This document shows positions 34,306 through 46,742 of a DNA stretch of 64,000 nucleotides, piece by piece; position 1 is the first letter of the stretch, and each line of letters opens with the position of its first letter. This DNA comes from Diplolepis rosae (lineage: Eukaryota > Arthropoda > Insecta > Hymenoptera > Diplolepididae), in the NCBI GenBank assembly GCA_030998225.1, contig JAPYXD010000701.1, forward strand, positions 14,926,501 through 14,990,500, written 5' to 3'. The notes under the pieces were generated by a model. It saw only the letters and a list, made by a program, of their open reading frames with translations, had not been told where the DNA came from and did no database searches. Position numbers and translations under genes: made by a program.

Positions 34306-34831
34306 CCCTGGCGAAAATATCGGATTGATATTCATTCCGAGCAAATCAGAGCTATTCGAAGTCATTCCGGAATCTGTTTCCGAACCATTCCGAGTCATTT
34401 CTTATCAATCCGAAGAACGTTTTGTATTCCGTTTGCTGTAAAAAGGTTAAGAATAAATTTGACTCAATCCAATTCAATCCGAATCGGTCCGAAACCAACT
34501 GTTTAATCCGAATCAACTCGAGTTCGGTTTGGTCTAAACAGAATTTTTAATACAAATAAATCCGAATCATTCCAATCTCGGATTTATTCGGATTGATTTT
34601 GATTCAAAATTCGGTTAGGATTAATCCGAGCTCAGATTGGTTCGAATTGGTTCGAATTCATTCGAATTGTTGCCTCAGATTGATTTCTGACCGTTTTTCA
34701 TCAAACGGGATACAAAAAGTTTTTCGGATTTGTTCGGAATGACTCGAAATAGTTGAGAAAAAGATTCCGGAACGGCTCGGAATAGCTTTGATTCGCCCAG
34801 AAAGAATTTTAATCTGATACTTCCACCAGGG
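34306..34831. mobile_element. Foldback element rich in ATTCCGA/TCCGAAT motifs (526 bp)
   Basis: Ends CCCTGGCGAAAATATCGGAT and, on the complement, CCCTGGTGGAAGTATCAGAT. Arms of about 150 bp align with about 75-80% identity. Both arms and the middle are made of short ATTCCGA, TCCGAATC and TTCGAATT motifs. No coding capacity; target duplication uncertain (GTAATCAA / GTGATCAG). Confidence 0.7.
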
Positions 34832-34912
34832 GTGTGATCAGAATAATGTTACACTAATAAAGCGGAATGAGAATGGTACATATAAACTCTAACCAATTAA
34901 TCAAGATCAATT

Positions 34913-35258
34913 AGAATATATTTCATGATATAGAAGTTTGAGACGTCTCAAACCCAAACTAGTGACGAATTTGAGACGAAAAATAAAGAAAGATTCTCAT
35001 AAGAGACGGAAATTTATCCCTAGATCAGGTAGCGAAAAAATACAATAGAAGCAATAAACAATACCTCTATAAATCAAAAGACTTTTATACCTAATTTCGG
35101 GATGACACTTACACGCGTACAACCCTTGGGACACGCGACAATATTTCGACTTCGAGTTAAATAAAAATTACCGCAAAAAACACTCCTTATATTTTAACCC
35201 TACATGTGCGAAGTCCGCGAAGATTGCATATGTGCATATATGCTATAGGACGAATCGT
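34913..35258 (+). repeat. Left outer arm of the giant inverted element
   Basis: About 345 bp beginning near ATATAGAAGTTTGAGACG. It matches the complement of 46391-46742 with about 90% identity and small gaps. It ends at GGACGAATCGTCTCACAAC, where the tandem array starts. Confidence 0.88.
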
Positions 35259-38066
35259 CTCACAACTTCTGTCGGACCGCTTGAAGTCGAACTCAAAAGC
35301 AGGTAGCAGATCATGACAATGGAAGCAATAAACTGTACGCGTGGCGTACTCCTAATTGAAAATTAATATTATCCCTCATTAGCCCATGAGATTGAAAATC
35401 GTTAAGTTTTGTTGCAAAACACATAATATGAGTGTCATGCATGAAATCATGAATATTTGAGAAAATCATGCGTCACTTGCAATCAGAAATATGGTTTTTC
35501 CATTAGAATTTCTGTATATGCATTTCTGGATTATTCAAATTATTTATCAAACAAGTAACTTTTTGAGATTGCGTTACTCTTTGTAAAAGAGTAACATTTC
35601 AAGCTCACGTGACTACGGAAGACATGGGGCAAGCCATCAGTGTTTTGCGAAGGTAACAAGTGTTGGAGCAAACACTAGTGGCATAAAACTGACTGCCGAT
35701 ATGATACGAGACATTTCCAAAACTCATGTAATAAATTGACTTCGTAGACGGTCGAAAAAAACTATGACGTCCTCCTATTCATTAAAGTTTTAAATCTCCA
35801 GCTGATAGACAAAACCTTAACGAAGCGAAAGAATCGTATTAAAAAGTTCGCGTCGAATGGGAAGTTGGTTTTTTATTAAAAAAAAAAATATATAATTTTC
35901 TGTAATTTGGGGTCTATTTGAACGCTCAATTGCTCCGAGCTACAACGGCATTTCTGATTCGTAGTTTAGCATGGATGATAAAGCAAAGTTTCAACTTCAT
36001 ATTGCAGAAAAGTATGTCATGTAAATGTGCATAGAACTTGAGATTTTGCTCTTTTCGCAGTTGCATAAATTCGTCTAACTTGCCAGAAATCAAATTTTCT
36101 GAATGCCAGATATGAGACGAAAATCGTCTCACAACTTCTGTCGGACCGCTTGAAGTCGAACTCAAAAGCAGGTAGCAGATCATGACAATGGAAGCAATAA
36201 ACTGTACGCGTGGCGTACTCCTAATTGAAAATTAATATTATCCCTCATTAGCCCATGAGATTGAAAATCGTTAAGTTTTCTTGCAAAACACATAATATGA
36301 GTGTCATGCATGAAATCATAAATATTTGAGAAAATCATGCGTCACTTGCATTCAGAAATATGGTTTTTCCATTAGAATTTCTGTATATGCATTTCTGGAT
36401 TATTCAAATTATTTATCAAACAAGTAACTTTTTGAGATTGCGTTACTCTTTGTAAAAGAGTAACATTTCAAGCTCACGTGACTACGGAAGACATCGGGCA
36501 AGCCATCAGTGTTTTGCGAAGGGAACAAGTGTTGGAGCAAACACTAGTGGCATAAAACTGACTGCCGATATGATACGAGACATTTCCAAAACTCATGTAA
36601 TAAATTGACTTCGTAGACGGTCGAAAAAAACTATGACGTCCTCCTATTCTTTAAAGTTTTAAATGTCCAGCTGATAGACAAAACCTTAACGAAGCGAAAG
36701 AATCGTATTAAAAAGTTCGCGTCGAATGGGAAGTTGGTTTTTTATTCAAAAAAACAATATATAATTTTCTGGAATTTGGGGTCTATTTGAACGCTCAATT
36801 GCTCCGAGCTACAAGGGCATTTCTGATTCGTAGTTTAGCATGGATGATAAAGCAAAGTTTCAACTTCATATTGCAGAAAAGTATGTCATGTAAATGTGCA
36901 TAGAACTTGAGATTTTGCTCTTTTCGCAGTTGCATAAATTCGTCTAACTTGCCAGAAATCAAATTTTCTGAATGCCAGATATGAGACGAAAATCGTCTCA
37001 CAACTTCTGTCGGACCGCTTGAAGTCGAACTCAAAAGCAGGTAGCAGATCATGACAATGGAAGCAATAAACTGTACGCGTGGCGTACTCCTAATTGAAAA
37101 TTAATATTATCCCTCATTAGCCCATGAGATTGAAAATCGTTAAGTTTTCTTGCAAAACACATAATATGAGTGTCATGCATGAAATCATAAATATTTGAGA
37201 AAATCATGCGTCACTTGCATTCAGAAATATGGTTTTTCCATTAGAATTTCTGTATATGCATTTCTGGATTATTCAAATTATTTATCAAACAAGTAACTTT
37301 TTGAGATTGCGTTACTCTTTGTAAAAGAGTAACATTTCAAGCTCACGTGACTACGGAAGACATGGGGCAAGCCATCAGTGTTTTGCGAAGGGAACAAGTG
37401 TTGGAGCAAACACTAGTGGCATAAAACTGACTGCCGATATGGTACGAGACATTTCCAAAACACTTGTAATAAATTGAATTCGTAGACGGTAGAAAAAAAC
37501 TATGACGTCCTCCTATTCTTTAAAGTTTTAAATCTCCAGCTGATAGACAAAACCTTAACGAAGCGAAAGAATCGTATTAAAAAGTTCGCGTCGAATGGGA
37601 AGTTGGTTTTTTATTAAAAAAAAAGAATATATAATTTTCTGGAATTTGGGGTCTATTTGAACGCTCAATTTCTCCGAGCTACAAGGGCATTTCTGATTCG
37701 TAGTTTAGCATGGATGATAAAGCAATGTTTCAACTTCATATTGCAGAAAAGTATGTCATGTAAATGTGCATAGAACTTGATATTTTGCTCTTTTTGCAGT
37801 TGCATAAATTCGACTAACTTGCCAGAAATAAAATTTTCTGAATGCCAGATATGAGACGAAAATCGTCTCACAACTTCTGTCGGACCGCTTGAAGTCGAAC
37901 TCAAAAGCAGGTAGCAGATCATGACAATCTAAGCAATAAACTGTACGCGTGGCGTACTCCTAATTGAAAATTAATATTACCCCCTTTGGCCCATGAGATT
38001 GAAAATCGTTAAGTTTTCTTGCAAAACACATGATATGAGTGTCATGCATGAAATCATAAATATTTG
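35256..38066 (-). repeat. Left tandem array, about 3.2 units of 869-870 bp
   Basis: Unit starts (CGTCTCACAACTTCTG) are at 35256, 36125, 36994 and 37864. Copies are nearly identical, differing at scattered sites. Each contains the hairpin GTTACTCTTTGTAAAAGAGTAAC-like block split by a short loop and GAGACGAAAATCGTCTC. All three complete units carry the 'A' version of the variable segment (ACGTGACTACGGAAGACATG, as read here). An 85-codon frame recurs at 35926-36183, 36795-37052 and 37665-37922. The array stops abruptly at 38066. Confidence 0.95.
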
Positions 38067-38728
38067 GCTATAGTACATTCTTATATCAGAAAAAATAGGT
38101 CATAGCAAAAAATACTTCAAGTTCAAGCATTAAATTTTAAATAATACTTAGATATTAATGAAAGATTACAATCCCTTTTGAGAAATTTAAGAAGAAAGTA
38201 TGAATAGGACATATTTACTCTATTTTAAGATGTATTATAGTCAAAATAGCATACGTGAAGAAAATGAAGACTCACAGATGGTTTATGTGCTCCTTTGTGG
38301 TATATACCTGTAACTACTATTTAAAACCAGTATTGAAATTTTTGATTTTTTCAAAAAATTATTTTCAAAAACACAAAAGTAGTGCTCAACCCCTCAATTT
38401 TGATTAGATGTGGCTGGTTAACGAACTTGTCCTTACTTTTTCGGCTCCGATAAAGTGTACCAAAGCTCAATTCAATCTGATAATTCTATCGAGAGTTATG
38501 CCGCACACGACCTACAGACAGACAGACAGACAGACAGACGGACAGACAGACAGACAGACACTTTCGTAAAAACCATTTTTTCTGACTCAGGGGGTCTCAA
38601 AACGTAAAGATTTGATGAAAATTTCGAAAGTCATTTTTCACATAAAACCAATACCTTCTCATCCATGATGAGAATGTAAAAAACTACATAGAAGTTTTAA
38701 TTCTGAGTCCATCATATCGCAATATCAA
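38067..38728. other. Central spacer of the giant inverted element
   Basis: This is a non-repeated segment of 662 bp. It contains a (GACA)n microsatellite with one GACG interruption (about 38514-38562), followed by TTTCGTAAAAACC and CTGACTCAGGGGGTCTC, phrases common in dispersed insect repeats. No open frame of note. It is the only place an internal gene could have been, and none is present. Confidence 0.7.
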
Positions 38729-41700
38729 AATGAAGTTGGAACTTTGCTTTATCATCCATGCTAAACTACGAATCAGAAATGCCGTTTAGCTCGGAGCAAT
38801 TGAGCGTTCAAATAGACCCCAAATTCCAGAAAATTGTATATTTTTTTTTTTGAATAAAAAACCAACTTCCCATTCGACGCGAACTTTTTAATACGATTCT
38901 TTCGTTTCGTAAAGGTTTTCTCTATCAGCTAGAGATTTAAAACTTTAAAGAATAGGAGGACGTCATAGTTTTTTTCGACCGTCTACAAAGTCAATTTATT
39001 GCATGAGTTTTGGAAATGTCTCGTATCATATCGGCAGTCAGTTTTATGCCACTAGTGTTTGCTCCAACAGTTGTTCCCTTTGCAAACCAAAGATGGCTTG
39101 CCCCATTCCTTACCTAGTTGAATAAGTTTGAAATGTTACTCTTTTCGGAAAAGTAACTCAATCTGAAAAGTTACTCTTCTGGAAGTATTTCGCATAATCT
39201 AGTAATGCATATTCGGAAATTGTAATGGAAAAACTATACTTTCTGAATGCAAGTGACGCATGGTTTTCTCAAATATTTATGATTTCATGCATGACACTCA
39301 TATTATATGTTTTGCAAGAAAACTACGATTTTCAATCTCATGGGCTAATGAGGGATAATATTAATTTTCAATTAGGAGTACGCCACGCGTACAGTTTATT
39401 GCTTCCATTGTCATGATCTACTACCTGCTTTTGAGTTCGACTTCAAGCGGGCCGACAGAAGTTGTGAGACGATTTTCGTCTCATATCTGGCATTCAGAAA
39501 ATTTGATTTCTGGCAAGTTAGACGAATTTATGCAACTGCGAAAAGAGCAAAATCTCAAGTTCTATGCACTTTTACTTGACATACTTTTCTGCAATATGAA
39601 GTTGAAACTTTGCTTTATCATCCATGCTAAACTACGAATCAGAAATGCCGTTTAGCTCGGAGCAATTGAGCATTCAAATAGACCCCAAATTCCAGAAAAT
39701 TTTATATTTTTTTTTAATAAAAAACCAACTTCCCATTCGACGCGAACTTTTTAATACGATTCTTTCGCTTCGTAAAGGTTTTCTCTATCAGCTAGAGATT
39801 TAAAACTTTAAAGAATAGGAGGACGTCATAGTTTTTTTCGACCGTCTACGAAGTCAATTTATTACATGAGTTTTGGAAATGTCTCGTATCATATCGGCAG
39901 TCAGTTTTAAGCCACTAGTGTTTGCTCCAACAGTTGTTCGCTTTGCAAACCACTGATGGCTTGCCCCATTCCTTACCTAGTTGAATAAGTTTGAAATGTT
40001 ACTCTTTTCGGAAAAGTAACTCAATCTGAAAAGTTACTCTTCTGGAAGTATTTCGAATAATCTAGTAATGCATACTCGGAAATTGTAATGGAAAAACTAT
40101 ACTTTCTGAATGCAAGCGATGCATGATTTTCTCAAATATTTATGATTTGATTCATGACACTTATATTATGTGTTTTGCACAACAACTTTACGATTTTCAA
40201 TCTCATGGGCTAATGAGGGATAATATTAAGTTTCAATTAGGAGTACGCCACGCGTACAGTTTATTGCTTCCATTGTCATGATCTACTACCTGCTTTTGAG
40301 TTCGACTTCAAGCGGTCCGACAGAAGTTGTGAGGCGATTTTCGTCTCATATCTGTCATTCAGAAAATTTGATTTCTGGCAAGTTAGACGAATTTATGCAG
40401 CTGCGAAAAGAGCAAAATCTCAAGTTCTATGCACTTTTACTTGACATACTTTTCTGCAATATGAAGTTGAAACTTTGCTTTATCATCCATGCTAAACTAC
40501 GAATCAGAAATGCCGTTTAGCTCGGAGCAATTGAGCATTCAAATAGACCAAAAATTCCAGAAAATTTTATATTTTTTTTTTATAAAAAACCAACTTCCCA
40601 TTCGACGCGAACTTGTTAATACGATTCTTTCGCTTCGTAAAGGTTTTCTCTATCAGCTAGAGATTTAAAACTTTAAAGTATAGGAGGACGTCATAGTTTT
40701 TTTCGACCGTCTACGAAGTCAATTTATTACATGAGTTTTGGAAATGTCTCGTATCATATCGGCAGTCAGTTTTATGCCACTAGTGTTTGCTCCAACACTT
40801 GTTCCCTTCGCAAAACACTGATGGCATGCCCCATGTCATCCGTAGTCACGTGAGCATAAAATGTTACTCTTTTATAAAGAGTAACGCAATCTCAAAATGT
40901 TACTTGGTTGATAAATAATTTGAATAATCCAGAAATGCATATACAGAAATTCTAATGGAAAAACCATATTTCTGAATGCAAGTGACGCATGATTTTCTCA
41001 AATATTTATGATTTCATGCATGACACTCATATTATGTGTTTTGCAAGAAAACTTAACGATTTTCAATCTCATGGGCTAATGAGGGATAATATTAATTTTC
41101 AATTAGGAGTACGCCACGCGTACAGTTTATTGCTTCCATTGTCATGATCTGCTACCTGCTTTTGAGTTCGACTTCAAGCGGGCCGACAGAAGTTGTGAGA
41201 CGATTTTCGTCTCATATCTGTCATTCAGGAAATGTGATTTCTGGCAAGTTAGACGAATTTATGCAACTGCGAAAAGAGCAAAATCTCAAGTTCTATGCAC
41301 TTTTACTTGACATACTTTTCTGCAATATGAAGTTGAAACTTTGCTTTATCATCCATGCTAAACTACGAATCAGAAATGCCGTTTAGCTCGGAGCAATTGA
41401 GCATTCAAATAGACCACAAATTCCAGAAAATTGTATATATTTTTTTTAAATAAAAAACCAACTTCCCATTCGACGCGAACTTTTTAATACGATTCTTTCG
41501 CTTCGTTAAGGTTTTGTCTATCAGCTGGACATTTAAAACTTTAAAGAATAGGAGGACGTCATAGTTTTTTTCGACCGTCTACGAAGTCAATTTATTACAT
41601 GAGTTTTGGAAATGTCTCGTATCATATCGGCAGTCAGTTTTATGCCACTAGTGTTTGCTCCAACACTTGTTCCCTTCGCAAACCACTGATGGCTTGCCCC

Positions 41701-44700
41701 ATTCCTTACCTAGTTGAATAAGTTTGAAATGTTACTCTTTTCGGAAAAGTAACTCAATCTGAAAAGTTACTCTTCTGGAAGTATTTCGAATAATCTAGTA
41801 ATGCATATTCGGAAATTGTAATGGAAAAACTATACTTTCTGAATGCAAGCGATGCATGATTTTCTCAAATATTTATGATTTGATTCATGACACTTATATT
41901 ATGTGTTTTGCACAACAACTTTACGATTTTCAATCTCATGGGCTACTGAGGAATAATATTAACTTTCAATTAGGAGTACGCCACGCGTACAGTTTATTGC
42001 TTCCATTGTCATGATCTACTACCTGCTTTTGAGTTCGACTTCAAGCGGTCCGACAGAAGTTGTGAGACGATTTTCGTCTCATATCTGGCATTCAGAAAAT
42101 TTGATTTCTGGCAAGTTAGACGAATTTATGCAACTGCGAAAAGAGCAAAATCTCAAGTTCTATGCACTTTTACTTGACATACTTTTCTGCAATATGAAGT
42201 TGAAACTTTGCTTTATCATCCATGCTAAACTACGAATCAGAAATGCCGTTTAGCTCGGAGCAATTGAGCATTCAAATAGATCACAAATTCCAGAAAATTT
42301 TATATTTTTTTTTTTAATAAAAAACCAACTTCCCATTCGACGCGAACTTTTTAATACGATTCTTTCGCTTCGTAAAGGTTTTCTCTATCAGCTAGAGATT
42401 TAAAACTTTAAAGTATAGGAGGACGTCATAGTTTTTTTCGACCGTCTACGAAGTCAATTTATTACATGAGTTTTGGAAATGTCTCGTATCATATCGGCAG
42501 TCAGTTTTATGCCACTAGTGTTTGCTCCAACACTTGTTCCCTTCGCAAAACACTGATGGCATGCCCCATGTCTTCCGTAGTCACGTGAGCATAAAATGTT
42601 ACTCTTTTATAAAGAGTAACGTAATCTCAAAATGTTACTTGGTTGATAAATAATTTGAATAATCCAGAAATGCATATACAGAAATTCTAATGGAAAAACC
42701 ATATTTCTGAATGCAAGTGACGCATGATTTTCTCAAATATTTATGATTTCATGCATGACACTCATATTATGTGTTTTGCAAGAAAACTTAACGATTTTCA
42801 ATCTCATGGGCTAATGAGGGATAATATTAATTTTCAATTAGGAGTACGCCACGCGTACAGTTTATTGCTTCCATTGTCATGATCTGCTACCTGCTTTTGA
42901 GTTCGACTTCAAGCGGGCCGACAGAAGTTGTGAGACGATTTTCGTCTCATATCTGGCATTCAGAAAATTTGATTTCTGGCAAGTTAGACGAATTTATGCA
43001 ACTGCGAAAAGAGCAAAATCTCAAGTTCTATGCACTTTTACTTGACATACTTTTCTGCAATATGAAGTTGAAACTTTGCTTTATCATCCATGCTAAACTA
43101 CGAATCAGAAATGCCGTTTAGCTCGGAGCAATTGAGCATTCAAATAGATCACAAATTCCAGAAAATTTTATATTTTTTTTTTTAATAAAAAACCAACTTC
43201 CCATTCGACGCGAACTTTTTAATACGATTCTTTCGCTTCGTTAAGGTTTTGTCTATCAGCTGGAGATTTAAAACTTTAATGAATAGGAGGACGTCATAGT
43301 TTTTTTCGACCGTCTACGAAGTCAATTTATTACATGAGTTTTGGAAATGTCTCGTATCATATCGGCAGTCAGTTTTATGCCACTAGTGTTTGCTCCAACA
43401 CTTGTTCCCTTCGCAAACCACTGATGGCTTGCCCCATTCCTTACCTAGTTGAATAAGTTTGAAATGTTACTCTTTTCGGAAAAGTAACTCAATCTGAAAA
43501 GTTACTCTTCTGGAAGTATTTCGAATAATCTAGTAATGCATACTCGGAAATTGTAATGGAAAAACTATACTTTCTGAATGCAAGCGATGCATGATTTTCT
43601 CAAATATTTATGATTTGATTCATGACACTTATATTATGTGTTTTGCAAGAACATTTTACGATTTTCAATCTCATGGGCTAATGAGGGATAATATTAATTT
43701 TCAATTAGGAGTACGTCACGCGTTCAGTTTATTGCTTCCATTGTCATGATCTACTACCTGCTTTTGACTTCGACTTCAAGCGGTCCGACAGAAGTTGTGA
43801 GACGATTTTCGTCTCATATCTGGCATTCAGAAAATTTGATTTCTGGCAAGTTAGACGAATTTATGCAACTGCGAAAAGAGCAAAATCTCAAGTTCTATGC
43901 ACTTTTACTTGACATACTTTTTCTGAATTATGAAGTTGGAACTTTGCTTTATCATCCATGCTAAACTACGAATCAGAAATGCCGTTTAGCTTGGAGCAAT
44001 TGAGCATTCAAATAGACCACAAATTCCAGAAAATTTTATATATTTTTTTTAATAAAAAACCAACTTCCCTTTCGACGCGAACTTTTTAATACGATTCTTT
44101 CGCTTCGTAAAGGTTTTCTCTATCAGCTAGAGATTTAAAACTTTAATGAATAGGAGGACGTCATAGTTTTTTTCGACCGTCTACGAAGTCAATTTATTGC
44201 ATGAGTTTTGGAAATGTCTCGTATCATATCGGCAGTCAGTTTTATGCCACTAGTGTTTGCTCCAACACTTGTTCCCTTCGCAAAACACTGATGGCATGCC
44301 CCATGTCTTCCGTAGTCACGTGAGCATAAAATGTTACTCTTTTATAAAGAGTAACGTAATCTCAAAATGTTACTTGGTTGATAAATAATTTGAATAATCC
44401 AGAAATGCATATACAGAAATTCTAATGGAAAAACCATATTTCTGAATGCAAGTGACGCATGATTTTCTCAAATATTTATGATTTCATGCATGACACTCAT
44501 ATTATGTGTTTTGCAAGAAAAACTTAACGATTTTCAATCTCATGGGCTAATGAGGGATAATATTAATTTTCAATTAGGAGTACGCCACGCGTACAGTTTA
44601 TTGCTTCCATTGTCATGATCTGCTACCTGCTTTTGAGTTCGACTTCAAGCGGGCCGACAGAAGTTGTGAGACGATTTTCGTCTCATATCTGGCATTCAGA

Positions 44701-46391
44701 AAATTTGATTTCTGGCAAGTTAGACGAATTTATGCAACTGCGAAAAGAGCAAAATCTCAAGTTCTATGCACTTTTACTTGACATACTTTTCTGCAATATG
44801 AAGTTGAAACTTTGCTTTATCATCCATGCTAAACTACGAATCAGAAATGCCGTTTAGCTCGGAGCAATTGAGCATTCAAATAGACCAAAAATTCCAGAAA
44901 ATTTTATATTTTTTTTTAATAAAAAACCAACTTCCCATTCGACGCGAACTTTTTAATACGATTCTTTCGCTTCGTAAAGGTTTTCTCTATCAGCTAGAGA
45001 TTTAAAACTTTAAAGAATAGGAGGACGTCATAGTTTTTTTCGACCGTCTACGAAGTCAATTTATTACATGAGTTTTGGAAATGTCTCGTATCATATCTGC
45101 AGTCAGTTTTAAGCCACTAGTGTTTGCTCCAACAGTTGTTCGCTTTGCAAACCACTGATGGCTTGCCCCATTCCTTACCTAGTTGAATAAGTTTGAAATG
45201 TTACTCTTTTCGGAAAAGTAACTCAATCTGAAAAGTTACTCTTCTGGAAGTATTTCGAATAATCTAGTAATGCATACTCGGAAATTGTAATGGAAAAACT
45301 ATACTTTCTGAATGCAAGCGATGCATGATTTTCTCAAATATTTATGATTTGATTCATGACACTTATATTATGTGTTTTGCACAACAACTTTACGATTTTC
45401 AATCTCATGGGCTAATGAGGGATAATATTAATTTTCAATTAGGAGTACGCCACGCGTACAGTTTATTGCTTCCATTGTCATGATCTACTACCTGCTTTTG
45501 AGTTCGACTTCAAGCGGTCCGACAGAAGTTGTGAGACGATTTTCGTCTCATATCTGGCATTCAGAAAATTTGATTTCTGGCAAGTTAGACGAATTTATGC
45601 AACTGCGAAAAGAGCAAAATCTCAAGTTCTATGCACTTTTACTTGACATACTTTTCTGCAATATGAAGTTGAAACTTTGCTTTATCATCCATGCTAAACT
45701 ACGAATCAGAAATGCCGTTGTAGCTCGGAGCAATTGAGCGTTCAAATAGACCCCAAATTCCAGAAAATTATACATTTTTTTTTTGAATAAAAAACCAACT
45801 TCCCATTCGACGCGAACTTTTTAATACGATTCTTTCGCTTCGTAAAGGTTTTCTCTATCAGCTAGAGATTTAAAACTTTAAAGTATAGGAGGACGTCATA
45901 GTTTTTTTCGACCGTCTACGAAGTCAATTTATTACATGAGTTTTGGAAATGTCTCGTATCATATCGGCAGTCAGTTTTATGCCACTAGTGTTTGCTCCAA
46001 CACTTGTTCCCTTCGCAAAACACTGATGGCATGCCCCATGTCTTCCGTAGTCACGTGAGCATAAAATGTTACTCTTTTATAAAGAGTAACGTAATCTCAA
46101 AATGTTACTTGGTTGATAAATAATTTGAATAATCCAGAAATGCATATACAGAAATTCTAATGGAAAAACCATATTTCTGAATGCAAGTGACCCATGATTT
46201 TCTCAAATATTTATGATTTCATGCATGACACTCATATTATGTGTTTTGCAAAAAAACTTTACGATTTTCAATCTCATGGGCTAATGAGGGATATTATTAA
46301 TTTTCAATTAGGAGTACGCCACGCGTACAGTTTATTGCTTCCATTGTCATGATCTACTACCTGCTTTTAGTTCGACTTCAAGCGGCCGACA
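38729..46391 (+). repeat. Right tandem array, about 8.8 units of 865-869 bp, with higher-order structure
   Basis: The conserved ATG landmark of the unit is at 39413, 40278, 41144, 42011, 42879, 43746, 44615, 45480 and 46349. A segment of about 150 bp exists in two versions. Version B (CCTTACCTAGTTGAATAAG, GTTACTCTTTTCGGAAAAGT) is near 39.1, 39.95, 41.7, 43.4 and 45.2 kb. Version A (CCGTAGTCACGTGAGC, GTTACTCTTTTATAAAGAGT) is near 40.8, 42.5, 44.3 and 46.0 kb. From 39.95 kb on they alternate B-A, giving a 1.73-kb dimeric repeat. Units in the same class share further differences, e.g. ATCTGCTACC versus ATCTACTACC. Confidence 0.95.
39413..39655 (+). other. Representative of the 80-codon frame in the tandem unit (not called a gene)
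   Basis: Eight plus-strand units and three minus-strand units contain an open frame of 72-85 codons starting MI(C/Y)YLLLSSTSSGPTEVV and including DEFMQLRKEQNLKFYA. It covers the GAGACG hairpin. The differences among copies include amino-acid changes and a frameshift in the 43746 and 46349 copies. I do not recognise the peptide. Conservation is best explained by homogenised repeat DNA, but the frame stays open in most copies. Confidence 0.35.
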
Positions 46392-46742
46392 GAAGTTGGG
46401 AGACGATTCGTCCTATAGCACATATGCAATCTTCGCGGACTTCGCACATGTAGGGTTAAAATATAAGGTGTGTTTTTTGCGGTCATTTTTTTTTAACTCG
46501 AAGTTAATATATTGTCGCGTGTCCCAAGGGTTGCACGCGTGTAAGTGTTATCCCGAAGTTAGGTATCAAAGTCTTTTGATATATAGAGGTATTGTTTATT
46601 GCTCTTATTGTATTTTTTCGTTACCTGATCTAGGGATAAATTTCCGTCACTATGAGAATTTCTTTCTTAATTTCCCGTCTCACAATTCGTCACAAGTTTG
46701 GGTTTGAGACGTCTCAAACTTCTATATCATATATATTTCTTA
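46391..46742 (-). repeat. Right outer arm of the giant inverted element
   Basis: Reverse complement of the left arm. It begins at GAGACGATTCGTCCTATAG directly after the last array unit and ends near GTTTGAGACGTCTCAAAC and TTCTATATCAT. Main differences: a few short indels and substitutions, such as missing GTGCATATAT relative to the left arm. Confidence 0.88.

Larger units (their letters stand above)
34913..46742. mobile_element. Giant inverted element with tandem-repeat arms (~11.8 kb)
   Basis: Outer arms (about 34913-35258 and 46391-46742) are inverted copies with roughly 90% identity. They carry a terminal perfect palindrome GTTTGAGACGTCTCAAAC. Inside, two arrays of an about 867-bp unit face each other: 35256-38066 (unit on the minus side) and 38729-46391 (plus side). 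A non-repeated spacer, 38067-38728, lies at the centre. No transposase or RT is encoded. The architecture resembles Foldback or Galileo-type elements whose terminal repeats expand by internal tandem duplication. An inverted satellite duplication is the alternative. Confidence 0.8.

Noticed and set aside
46396..46707. 103-codon frame across the right outer arm
   Set aside because: The inverted left arm does not keep a matching frame on its strand; composition does not look protein-like.
34913..46742. Host multigene cluster encoding 80-85 residue proteins
   Set aside because: Sequence identity between units is as high outside the frame as inside it, no splice or promoter signals stand out, and the arrays sit within inverted arms typical of mobile DNA.
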